Shown piece by piece: positions 35,642-43,528 of a DNA stretch of 64,000 bases. Numbering within the stretch: position 1 is the stretch's first letter; every line of letters begins with the position of its first letter. The position numbers were made by a program, and so were the translations under genes. Source of the DNA: Streptomyces sp. 2131.1 (lineage in GTDB: Bacteria; Actinomycetota; Actinomycetes; Streptomycetales; Streptomycetaceae); assembly GCF_900105515.1 (NCBI RefSeq), contig NZ_FNSY01000001.1, positions 1,612,001-1,676,000 of the forward strand. The letters run 5' to 3'. The notes under the pieces were generated by a model. It did not search any database. It was not told where the DNA came from and saw only the letters and a list, made by a program, of their open reading frames with translations.

Positions 35642-36406
35642 CTAGACCTCGGGCCGCAGCATCGGCGGGTTGAGCACCGTCGCCGTCCCCGACCGGAACA
35701 GCTGAGCGGGTCGCCCCCCTTGGCGGGTGGTCGTCCCGCCGGTGGGCACCAGGAAGCCCGGCGTGCCCGTCACCTTGCGGTGGAAGTTCCTGGGATCGAG
35801 CACCACGCCCCACACCGCCTCGTACACCCTGCGCAGTTCGCCGACCGTGAAGGCGGGCGGGCAGAAGGCAGTGGCCAGTGAGGAGTATTCGATCTTGGAG
35901 CGGGCTCGCTCAACCCCGTCCGCGAGGATCCTCGCGTGATCGAAGGCCAGCGGCGCCTGTTGCTCACCGTCCGGGGCGAAACCGCCTTCGGGGCCGAATA
36001 GGTCCTCGACGGGTGCCCATCGCGCGCTGTTCGCGTCACCGCCCGCCCGGGGAGCAGGCAGATCGGGGGCCAGTGCGAGATGGGCGACGCTCACGACCCT
36101 CATCCTCGGATCCCGCGCCGGGTCCCCGTACGTGGCGAGCTGTTCCAGATGAGCGCCGTTGCCGACGGCGGGGGCGGCCGGGTCCTGCGCGCACAGTCCG
36201 GTCTCTTCGACCAGCTCCCGCGCCGCCGCGGCCCCGAGATCCTCGTCGGCCTTGACGAAGCCACCCGGCAGCGCCCACCTGCCCTGGAACGGGGTCTCAC
36301 CCCGGCGCACCACCAGCGCGCACAGGGCATGTCGGCGGACCGTGAGCACGACCAGGTCGACGGTGACGGCGAACGGCGGAAAGCTCGACGGGTCGTAGAG
36401 CGGCAT
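35642..36406 (-). CDS. Nudix-domain protein with C-terminal winged helix (NrtR-like)
   Basis: A 254-residue protein. The Nudix box is GGFVKADEDLGAAAARELVEETGL, complete for hydrolysis. The C-terminal 80 residues (FTVGELRRVYEAVWGVVLDPRNFHRKVTGTPGFL) form the helix-turn-helix-like region found in NrtR regulators of NAD metabolism and in related ADP-ribose sensors. No NAD biosynthesis gene is adjacent. A -10-like TATGAT lies six bases before the ATG and no ribosome site is seen, so the mRNA is probably leaderless. It may be enzyme, regulator or both. Confidence 0.85.
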   Translation of the reverse strand: MPLYDPSSFPPFAVTVDLVVLTVRRHALCALVVRRGETPFQGRWALPGGFVKADEDLGAAAARELVEETGLCAQDPAAPAVGNGAHLEQLATYGDPARDPRMRVVSVAHLALAPDLPAPRAGGDANSARWAPVEDLFGPEGGFAPDGEQQAPLAFDHARILADGVERARSKIEYSSLATAFCPPAFTVGELRRVYEAVWGVVLDPRNFHRKVTGTPGFLVPTGGTTTRQGGRPAQLFRSGTATVLNPPMLRPEV

Positions 36407-36412
36407 GCCGTG

Positions 36413-36441
36413 ATCATAGTCGTCTTCCTGACGATAAACAC
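36413..36441 (-). promoter_or_regulatory. Leaderless-type promoter with inverted repeat upstream of the Nudix gene
   Basis: TATGAT (36418-36413, minus) is six bases from the ATG. TCGTC-TTCCT-GACGA (36420-36434) is an inverted repeat immediately upstream of the -10, where a repressor would block RNA polymerase; the NrtR-like protein itself is the obvious candidate. Confidence 0.5.
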
Positions 36442-36550
36442 ACCCTTCCCCGCTACTCTTCGCCGGCTTCCGGAACCGGCTCCCTGGCGCTTCGGGACAG
36501 CGTCGGGCCCAGCCCGGCGTGCGGCGCCGGAACCCGGCGCCGCACGCCGC

Positions 36551-37915
36551 TCAACGGCCGGTCCCGATGCCTCGGCGCCCCCGCGTTCCGGGACGGACGG
36601 TTCGGCGCCGGCCCGCCGCACCCGGGCCGGGCCGGGTGGAAACGGAACGCGTCCTGGCGCGCCCGGCCGGGCGCACACGCGCGAGGCGGGCCGTTCCGGA
36701 CGCCCCCGGACCCCGTGGCGAAGAGGCCGGGCGCACGCGCGCGGAACGGGCCCCCGCGACCCGTTCCGCGCTCCTGGTGTGCCGGGCCGTCCGCGTGCCG
36801 CGCTCGCCGCGCAGGCAGCGCCGCAGGGTTTCCGGGTCAAGGCCCTGGTTGCACGCCTCGTGCAGCAGCTGGGCGAAGGTGTAGTGCGGATCGGCGCGCA
36901 GTGCGAGCCCGAGAGCGACACGCGCGGCCGGTTCGTCGCCGGTCGACCAGGAGACCCAGCCCGCCAGGGTGAGAGGGGCCGCGGCGTGCTCCTCGTACGG
37001 ACCGACGCAGCGGCGGGCCAGCGCGCGCCAGAGCCTCAACGCCGCATCCGCGTCCGTCCCTTCCATCCACTCGGCCGCCTTGTCGCGCGTTTCCCTGTCC
37101 TGGAGGCCGAGAATGACCGAGGCGGCCTCCTCGTCGGTGATCAGCCGGTCGTCGTTGATATCGGCCAGGGAGGGTGTCGCCGGGGGTGCCTGTCCGAGGC
37201 GGTCCATGATCCGGCGAGCGAGCTTCAGCGTGGCGGCGCCGATCTCCTTGCGGCGCTCCGGGTCGAACAGCAGGGGCACCATCGCACTGCCCGCCGAGTC
37301 GAGGGCCCGCAGCTGGGCGTCGTCCGAGGTGCGGGTGAGCGGTGCGAGCCGCGCCTCCATCTCGCGCAGTGATCCCCGCACCTGGATGCCCGCGTAGGTG
37401 GCTGCCGCCGCCATGACCGAAGTGCCGGGCACGGCCAGCGGGTTGCCCTCGGCCGGGCAGCAGCGGGCATCGGGGCAGACGTAGGACCAGAAGCGATTGC
37501 CCGAGATGCACAGCGCTTCGAGAACGGGCACGTCGAGGGCTCCGCAGGCGGTACGCAGTCGCTGGGCGAACGGCCGCAGGCGCTCCATGGTCCGGTTGCC
37601 CGTCTCGCCGTCCACCGGATCCTGGCAGAGGAAGAGGACGATGGCGTCCGGCCGTTCGCCGCGCCGCTCGCTGCCCTTGATCAGGCACTCGGCGAGCTGC
37701 TCGGCGATCGCGGGCCACTCCTGCGCGGACTGCGGGATCCCGAGCCTGAGCCGTCCACCGAACCGGCCCCGACCGCCGTGCAGGGCGACCATGACCACGC
37801 TGTCGTTCGGATGGAAGCCCATGAGATACGGAAGAGCGTCGGCCAGCTCGGCCGGACCTCGCAGGGTGATCTGCTGCTCTTCGGAAGGGCCGATGGGTTC
37901 GGGGTGCTTGTTCAT
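36551..37915 (-). CDS. DUF4192-domain protein with basic low-complexity tail
   Basis: A 454-residue protein with an actinobacterial DUF4192 domain (ITLRGPAELADALPYLMGFHPNDSVVMVALHGGRGRFGGRLRLGIP at the start; FWSYVCPDARCCPAEGNPL with clustered cysteines near 150). The last 75 residues are almost entirely Arg, Ala, Pro, Gly and Thr (RVRPAGRARTR-type) and look like a disordered, nucleic-acid-binding tail or poorly conserved drift. The function is unknown. ATG 37915 is chosen though no good ribosome site is seen; a GTG at 37951 is the alternative. It is divergent from the RecQ-like gene, with paired DnaA-like boxes between. Confidence 0.78.
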   Translation of the reverse strand: MNKHPEPIGPSEEQQITLRGPAELADALPYLMGFHPNDSVVMVALHGGRGRFGGRLRLGIPQSAQEWPAIAEQLAECLIKGSERRGERPDAIVLFLCQDPVDGETGNRTMERLRPFAQRLRTACGALDVPVLEALCISGNRFWSYVCPDARCCPAEGNPLAVPGTSVMAAAATYAGIQVRGSLREMEARLAPLTRTSDDAQLRALDSAGSAMVPLLFDPERRKEIGAATLKLARRIMDRLGQAPPATPSLADINDDRLITDEEAASVILGLQDRETRDKAAEWMEGTDADAALRLWRALARRCVGPYEEHAAAPLTLAGWVSWSTGDEPAARVALGLALRADPHYTFAQLLHEACNQGLDPETLRRCLRGERGTRTARHTRSAERVAGARSARVRPASSPRGPGASGTARLARVRPAGRARTRSVSTRPGPGAAGRRRTVRPGTRGRRGIGTGR

Positions 37916-37955
37916 GGCAGGACCGTCTCGCGGTTCACCGATCTCCGCCACCCCC

Positions 37956-37974
37956 TGTGGATAACTTATCCACA
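37956..37974. promoter_or_regulatory. Two back-to-back perfect TTATCCACA (DnaA-type) boxes
   Basis: TGTGGATAACTTATCCACA is a perfect 9-bp inverted repeat with one central base. Each arm equals the E. coli consensus DnaA box TTATCCACA; streptomycete boxes are more often TTGTCCACA. It lies 52 bases from the RecQ-like start and 41 from the DUF4192 start. Confidence 0.65.
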
Positions 37975-38025
37975 GAGAGTGATTGACTGTTCGCGGATGT
38001 CGGACCCATCGGGTTGCATGGAGGC

Positions 38026-40197
38026 ATGACCAACGCAGACCGCGCAGAGCTCAGGGCTTCGGCCGACTCCGTACTGGCCCGACTTGTGGGTGACGCCACC
38101 GGCACCGCCCGGCTGCGTGAGGACCAGTGGCGGGCCATCGAGGCACTCGTCGCGGACAAGCGAAGAGCGCTGGTCGTTCAGCGCACGGGTTGGGGCAAGT
38201 CCGCGGTGTATTTCGTCGCGACCTCCCTGCTGCGTGCCCGCGGCTCCGGGCCGACGGTCATCGTCTCGCCGCTACTGGCGCTCATGCGCAACCAGGTTGC
38301 GGCGGCGGCCCGGGCCGGCATCAGCGCGCGCACGATCAACTCGTCCAACACGGAGGAGTGGGAGACCGTGCAGGCGGAGGTTGCCGCCGGTGAGGTCGAT
38401 GTGCTGCTCGTCAGTCCCGAGCGGCTCAACAATCCCGATTTCCGGGACCATGTGCTGCCCCAGCTCTCCGCGGCCACCGGGCTGCTCGTCGTCGACGAGG
38501 CGCACTGCATCTCAGACTGGGGCCACGACTTCCGGCCCGACTACCGGCGGCTGCGGACGATGCTCGCCGACCTCCCCGCCGGCGTCCCGGTCCTCGCCAC
38601 CACGGCCACGGCGAACGCCCGGGTCACCGCCGACGTGGCGGAGCAACTGGGCACCGGCGTCGGCACCGACGCGCTCGTTCTGCGGGGACCGCTGGACCGC
38701 GAGAGTCTGAGCCTCGGAGTACTGCGGCTGCCCGGCGCGGCGCACCGGCTGGCGTGGCTCGGCGACCACCTCAAGGAACTCCCGGGCTCCGGGATCATCT
38801 ACACCCTGACGGTCGCGGCCGCCGAGGAGGTCACCGCCTATCTCCGCCAGTGCGGGCACACCGTCGCCTCCTATACCGGCCGCACGGAAAACGCGGAGCG
38901 GCAGCAGGCCGAGGACGATCTGCTGGCCAACCGGGTCAAGGCGCTGGTGGCGACCTCGGCTCTCGGCATGGGCTTCGACAAGCCCGACCTCGGCTTCGTC
39001 GTCCACCTCGGATCACCCTCCTCCCCCATCGCCTACTACCAGCAGGTGGGCCGTGCCGGACGCGGTGTCGGGCACGCCGAGGTGCTTCTCCTGCCGGGCA
39101 AGGAGGACGAAGCCATATGGAAGTACTTCGCGTCGGTCGCCTTCCCGCCGGAGGAGCAGGTGCGTCGCACCATCGACGCGCTGGCGCAGGCCGGGCGGCC
39201 GCTCTCGCTGCCCGCCCTGGAGCCACTGGTCGACCTGCGGCGCACACGGCTGGAGACCATGCTCAAGGTGCTCGATGTCGACGGGGCGGTCCGGCGGGTG
39301 AAGGGTGGCTGGACGGCTACGGGCGAGCCCTGGGTCTACGACGCCGAGCGGTACGCCTGGGTGGCCCGGCAGCGGGAAGCCGAGCAGCAGGCCATGCGCG
39401 ACTACGCCACGACCGACGGCTGCCGGATGGAGTTTCTGCGCCGGCAACTGGACGACGAGGAGGCGACCGCGTGCGGGCGTTGCGACAACTGCGCCGGTGC
39501 GCGGTTCGACGAGAAGGTGTCCTCCGCCGCGCTGGACACCGCGAAGGGGGAGCTCGGCCGGCCGGGCGTGGAGGTGGAACCACGGAAGATGTGGCCTACC
39601 GGGCTCGCATCGGTCGGTGTCGAACTCAAGGGCCGTATCCCGGCGGGTGAGCTCTCCGGTACGGGTCGGGCTCTGGGCAGGCTCTCCGACATCGGGTGGG
39701 GCAATCGGCTGCGCCCGATGCTGGGCGCCCAGGCGCCGGACGGCCCGGTGCCCGACGATGTCGCCGACGCCGTGGTGTCCGTGCTGGCCGACTGGGCCCG
39801 GGGCCCCGGCGGCTGGGCATCAGGGGCCGAGGACGCCACGCCCCGCCCGGTCGGTGTCGTCACTGTCGCGTCGATGAGCAGGCCCCAGCTCATCGAATCC
39901 CTGGGCAGGCGCATCGCGGATGTGGGCCGCATGCCTCTGCTCGGGCGGGTGGACCTGGCTCCGGGCGCCGACGACGTCCGGACGTCGCAGACCAACAGCG
40001 CCCAGCGTGTCCGGGCTCTGCACGAGAAGCTGGTCGTGGGGCCGGAGCTGGCGGAGTCCTTGGCGGCCGCGGGCGGGCCGGTACTGCTCGTGGATGATCT
40101 CTCGGACACCGGCTGGACCCTCGCCGTGGCGGCGCGGCTGCTGCGGCGTGCAGGGGCGAAGGCGGTGTTTCCGCTGGTCCTCGCTGTTCAGGCGTGA
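38026..40197 (+). CDS. RecQ-family DNA helicase fused to a ComF-like phosphoribosyltransferase domain
   Basis: A 723-residue fusion. The helicase half has Walker A TGWGKS (Lys58), the DEAH box [15 protein letters not shown] (Asp157), [19 protein letters not shown] motif V and QVGRAGRG motif VI, then the RecQ zinc cysteines CGRCDNC from residue 483. The last 200 residues hold a phosphoribosyltransferase fold with [12 protein letters not shown] (from about 687) and [19 protein letters not shown], like ComFC. Unwinding of DNA in repair is likely; the second domain may bind a nucleotide or act on DNA. ATG 38026 follows GGAGG by one base only; a TTG at 38014 is an alternative. Confidence 0.87.
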   Translation: MTNADRAELRASADSVLARLVGDATGTARLREDQWRAIEALVADKRRALVVQRTGWGKSAVYFVATSLLRARGSGPTVIVSPLLALMRNQVAAAARAGISARTINSSNTEEWETVQAEVAAGEVDVLLVSPERLNNPDFRDHVLPQLSAATGLLVVDEAHCISDWGHDFRPDYRRLRTMLADLPAGVPVLATTATANARVTADVAEQLGTGVGTDALVLRGPLDRESLSLGVLRLPGAAHRLAWLGDHLKELPGSGIIYTLTVAAAEEVTAYLRQCGHTVASYTGRTENAERQQAEDDLLANRVKALVATSALGMGFDKPDLGFVVHLGSPSSPIAYYQQVGRAGRGVGHAEVLLLPGKEDEAIWKYFASVAFPPEEQVRRTIDALAQAGRPLSLPALEPLVDLRRTRLETMLKVLDVDGAVRRVKGGWTATGEPWVYDAERYAWVARQREAEQQAMRDYATTDGCRMEFLRRQLDDEEATACGRCDNCAGARFDEKVSSAALDTAKGELGRPGVEVEPRKMWPTGLASVGVELKGRIPAGELSGTGRALGRLSDIGWGNRLRPMLGAQAPDGPVPDDVADAVVSVLADWARGPGGWASGAEDATPRPVGVVTVASMSRPQLIESLGRRIADVGRMPLLGRVDLAPGADDVRTSQTNSAQRVRALHEKLVVGPELAESLAAAGGPVLLVDDLSDTGWTLAVAARLLRRAGAKAVFPLVLAVQA

Positions 40198-40414
40198 CGG
40201 GGGCGTCAGCCGTGGCAGGTCTGGGCAGGGATATCCGTGTCATTCCGGCTGATTACCGTCAGCCGCTTCAATTGCTCGTTGCCGCCTGCCGATACGCCAG
40301 GAAGAATTGGACTCGCTCCCCGCACGGTCCTTTCGCGGGCCCGAAAGGGCTGTGCCGCGGCGCGCCCTCACCCGACCCTGCCCGCATCGTGGGCGCGTAT
40401 GCGAAGGGAGGACC

Positions 40415-41038
40415 GTGACCTTCGGATTCGCTCCGTCCGCAGCCATGTCGGCAGGCGCCGACTCCGCCAACCGCATTTCCCGAATGCTCGAACCGGCCGA
40501 GTGGGCAGCGGCAGGCATACCTCTGCTGCGCAGTCCGCGGGAGGTGGTCAGCGGGCTGCACGCCAGACATCGGCCGACCCCCGCCACCGCCGTGGTCGCC
40601 GTCCTGGACCACGAGGAGCGCCTGGCGGCGAGCGCCTCGTTCGCCCGCCGCTCGGTGACGGCGGACGGCTGGGAATTCCGGAACTCGCTGCTGGCGCACC
40701 TGCGCCGCGTCATCCCGCACGATCTGCGCCGCCGTACGCCCGTCCGCACCGCGGTGCTGCTCTACTGCCGCGAGGGCGACGAGCGTTGGACGGAGGAGGA
40801 CGGAGCGTGGATGTGGGGACTGCGGGACGCCTGCACCTTGCACGGGTTGCGGTGCGGCGCGTACATCACACTGACCAGCGGCGGCTGGCAGGTGCTGGGC
40901 GAGGGCCGCGGAGGGCGTCGCCCGAGCTCCATCTCGCAGCCTTCCTCGCTCGCCGACACCTCGCTGGACCGGGATCAGGTGCCGTCGCGCAGGGGTGGAG
41001 GCGCCGCACAGGCACTGCACCGGTCCGCCGCTCGTTGA
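40415..41038 (+). CDS. Conserved hypothetical protein
   Basis: A 207-residue soluble protein with no domain I can name. Residues about 20-155 look folded (RMLEPAEWAAAGIPLLRSPREVV, ATAVVAVLDHEERLAASASF, RTAVLLYCREGDERWTEEDGAWMWGLRDACTLHGLRCGAYITLT); the last 40 are low-complexity. GGGAGG four bases before the GTG at 40415 fixes the start. It follows the RecQ fusion by 217 bases in the same direction. Codon use is normal for the region. Confidence 0.65.
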   Translation: MTFGFAPSAAMSAGADSANRISRMLEPAEWAAAGIPLLRSPREVVSGLHARHRPTPATAVVAVLDHEERLAASASFARRSVTADGWEFRNSLLAHLRRVIPHDLRRRTPVRTAVLLYCREGDERWTEEDGAWMWGLRDACTLHGLRCGAYITLTSGGWQVLGEGRGGRRPSSISQPSSLADTSLDRDQVPSRRGGGAAQALHRSAAR

Positions 41039-41142
41039 GCGCACACCGCCCGGCCGCTCCCACAGGCAGCCGGGTCGGTGAACGCGTACGGGTCACCACG
41101 AGCCGGAAGCCGCGGTCGCCGCCCATGCGGCGTCCGCGTGGC

Positions 41143-41760
41143 TCAGACGCCGGCGCCGAGCGCGGCGTTGATGTGCTGCGGCTCGCCGCAGACGATCAAC
41201 AGCGTGCGAGCGGACTCCCGGGCGTTGGACAGCGCCCGCGTGGCGGCGTCGTCTGCCGGGCCGTTGACCGCGACGACCACCACGGGCCGGGGCTTGACCT
41301 GGTCCGCTGCCGCGGCAGCGGCGAAGAAGACGTCGTCGCCCGCTTCCTGGTGGGCCCAGTAGGCGGCTTCGCCGAAGGACAGCTCGTGGACGGCCCACGG
41401 GTGCTGTCCGCCCGTGGTCAGCACCAGGATGTCGCCGGGCGCGCGGCCTGAGTCGAGCAGCAGGTCCACCGCCTCGTCCGCGGCGTCGAGTGCGCCGTCG
41501 GCCGATGCGGGGATGATCTGGAGCTGCGGTGCGGAACGATTCTCCGGCCGCGCCGCCTGGGGTCGGCCGGAGGTGGGGTGCTGGCGCTGCGCCGGGGGCG
41601 CAGGCCGGGGCGCGGGGCCAGGACGACCGGGGCGCGGCGTGGCCGCTGTACGCGGACCGGGTACGGGACGAGGGGTCGACGCGGCGCGGCCGGTGGCCGG
41701 GGTGGCGCGGGGACCCTGGGCGCTCTCGTGAATCTGAGGCTCCTCGGGGATGAGAGGCAT
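41143..41760 (-). CDS. Hypothetical protein with orphan UvrD-like helicase C-terminal region
   Basis: A 205-residue protein. The first 85 residues are Pro/Arg/Ala-rich and disordered. The remainder (DEAVDLLLDSGRAPGDILVLTTG, VKPRPVVVVAVNG, RALSNARESARTLLIVCGEP) resembles the C-terminal domain of UvrD/Rep-like helicases around motifs V and VI, but no Walker A or B is present. It may be an accessory or relic domain. ATG 41760 is used; an in-frame ATG at 41796 is equally open and neither has a strong ribosome site. It lies beside rnhB in the same direction. Confidence 0.65.
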   Translation of the reverse strand: MPLIPEEPQIHESAQGPRATPATGRAASTPRPVPGPRTAATPRPGRPGPAPRPAPPAQRQHPTSGRPQAARPENRSAPQLQIIPASADGALDAADEAVDLLLDSGRAPGDILVLTTGGQHPWAVHELSFGEAAYWAHQEAGDDVFFAAAAAADQVKPRPVVVVAVNGPADDAATRALSNARESARTLLIVCGEPQHINAALGAGV

Positions 41761-41820
41761 GGGTGGTTGTCTATCAAACGCCGACGCCTCGGGCATCAGC
41801 GGGTGGGCACATGTGCGCGA

Positions 41821-42531
41821 TCAGAAGTCGAAGCCGAGCTGGCCCCCGCTTTCCAGTGCGGCCGCCTCCGCGGAGAAGCGGACCTTCTTCAGGTGCTGCC
41901 ACCGGGGCAGCGCGTCGAGGTAGGACCACGAGAGACGGTGGTGGGCGGTGGGCCCACGCTCCTCCAGTGCGGCCCTGTGCACGGGGGACGGGTAGCCGGC
42001 GTTGGTGTCGAATGCGAAGTCGGTGTACTCGCCGTTCTCCGCGCCGAGTTCGGCCATCACGGCGTCCCTGCGGACCTTCGCGATCACCGATGCCGCGGCC
42101 ACCGCGATGCAGGACTGGTCGCCCTTGATGACGGTACGAACCTGCCAGGGGCTGCCGAGGTAGTCGTGCTTGCCGTCGAGGATCACCGCGTCGGGGCGGA
42201 CGGGCAGCGCCTCCAGGGCGCGCACGGCGGCGAGGCGGAGTGCGGCGGTCATGCCGAGTTCGTCGATCTCCTGGGGTGAAGCGTCGCCGAGGGCGTACGC
42301 GGTCACCCAGCTCTCGAGCAACGGGGCGAGTTCGGCCCGGCGCTTCGGGCTGATCAATTTGGAGTCGGTGAGCCCGGCGGGGGGCCTGCGCAGGCCGGTG
42401 ATCGCCGCGCACACGGTGACGGGGCCCGCCCACGCTCCGCGTCCGACCTCGTCGACACCTGCGACGGTCTTGGCGCCGGTGGTGGCGCGCAGTGAGCGCT
42501 CGACGGTATGCGTGGGTGGTTCGTACGGCAT
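41821..42531 (-). CDS. rnhB: Ribonuclease HII
   Basis: A 236-residue RNase HII that cuts RNA of RNA:DNA hybrids, including single ribonucleotides in DNA. Catalytic acidic residues are in [16 protein letters not shown] (Asp-Glu) and [10 protein letters not shown] (Asp), with the C-terminal [22 protein letters not shown] segment. Length and motifs are complete. The ATG at 42531 lacks a clear ribosome site. Confidence 0.95.
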   Translation of the reverse strand: MPYEPPTHTVERSLRATTGAKTVAGVDEVGRGAWAGPVTVCAAITGLRRPPAGLTDSKLISPKRRAELAPLLESWVTAYALGDASPQEIDELGMTAALRLAAVRALEALPVRPDAVILDGKHDYLGSPWQVRTVIKGDQSCIAVAAASVIAKVRRDAVMAELGAENGEYTDFAFDTNAGYPSPVHRAALEERGPTAHHRLSWSYLDALPRWQHLKKVRFSAEAAALESGGQLGFDF

Positions 42532-42660
42532 GGCGTCTGTCAGCGTACGCCGGTGGGAACGCCAGGAACACCCCGGGGGCGCCCCTCGGACGCCCGCGAC
42601 GGTGCCCGCGCGCCCGGCGAGTCGTCGCACGACTCGGGACGCGCGGCTTCGGGTCGGGCC

Positions 42661-43287
42661 TCAGAGCGCGCTGGAACGAAAGAACGGCACGGCGACCTGG
42701 TCGATCAGCGCCTCGATCTCCGCGTCGTTCCACTCGCTGCCGCACACCTTGGTGCGGTACATCATCATCGCGGGGATCACGTCGAAGGCCAGCTCGTTCA
42801 TGGCCCAGGGTCCCACCTCGCCCCGCTCGACCCCCCGGCTCACCACTTCTCTGATGAGCTCGGTCGACGGACGGATCACCCCGTCGAGGATTACGGACTG
42901 GAAGCGTTCAGCCGTTCCGGCGTCGCATTCGTGAATGACCGAGCGCAGGGCCGAGCCGGAGGTGGAGAGCATCGCGTCACGCATGCCGCGGCACAGCTGG
43001 TAGAGGTCGTCGCGGACGTTGCCCGAGTCCGGGGCCCGGCCAAGTGCCGGCATGGCGCTGCGCAGCGCCTCGGCGACCAGCTCCTCCTTCGAGGACCAGC
43101 GTCGGTAGATCGCAGCCTTTCCCGTCTGGGCACCGGCGGCGACGCCTTCCATCGTCAGGCCGTTCCAGCCGACCGTACTCAGCGCTTCCAGCGCCGCCTC
43201 AAGGATCGCGCGTTCCAGCACGGATCCCCGGCGGCGCAGGGACACCACCGGCTGCCGAGCGGTGGCGGCCGATCGCGAAGTGACCAT
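42661..43287 (-). CDS. TetR-family repressor of the adjacent MFS efflux gene
   Basis: A 208-residue TetR regulator. The HTH is ILEAALEALSTVGWNGLTMEGVAAGAQTGKAAIYRRWSSKEELVAEAL, followed by a helical ligand domain that includes a TetR_C-type segment (AMNELAFDVIPAMMMYRTKV). It is divergent from an MFS drug-exporter gene, and two 22-bp palindromes lie between, so it should repress that gene and release on binding a drug-like ligand. GGAG lies about nine bases before the ATG at 43287. Confidence 0.9.
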   Translation of the reverse strand: MVTSRSAATARQPVVSLRRRGSVLERAILEAALEALSTVGWNGLTMEGVAAGAQTGKAAIYRRWSSKEELVAEALRSAMPALGRAPDSGNVRDDLYQLCRGMRDAMLSTSGSALRSVIHECDAGTAERFQSVILDGVIRPSTELIREVVSRGVERGEVGPWAMNELAFDVIPAMMMYRTKVCGSEWNDAEIEALIDQVAVPFFRSSAL

Positions 43288-43436
43288 GATCTTCTCTCCA
43301 TCAAACAGGTTCGGTTCGCCTCCGCGAATTCTCCGACCACAGGGAATCGGCGGGTGCGGAGGCAGGGAGGCGGCGCGGGGGTCGAGCAGCCCCCGGCCGG
43401 AATCGACGGCTCCGGGCGCATCCGTCAACAAGATCG

Positions 43437-43458
43437 CAGTGAACGCTTGCGTTCACTG
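43437..43458. promoter_or_regulatory. TetR operator O1
   Basis: CAGTGAACGC-TT-GCGTTCACTG, a perfect 10-bp inverted repeat (22 bp). A putative -35, TTGCGT (43447-43452), lies within it, paired 18 bases on with TAGCGT (43471-43476) as -10 for the MFS gene. Confidence 0.75.
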
Positions 43459-43484
43459 GAGGGGACTCAGTAGCGTCGGCCGAA

Positions 43485-43506
43485 CAGTGAACGGAGCCGT
43501 TCACTA
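43485..43506. promoter_or_regulatory. TetR operator O2
   Basis: CAGTGAACGG-AG-CCGTTCACTA, nine of ten base pairs symmetric, same 22-bp architecture as O1 and centred 48 bases downstream of it. It covers the expected transcription start of the MFS gene. Confidence 0.75.
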
Positions 43507-43528
43507 ATTCTCTTGTGGGGGACCTTCA

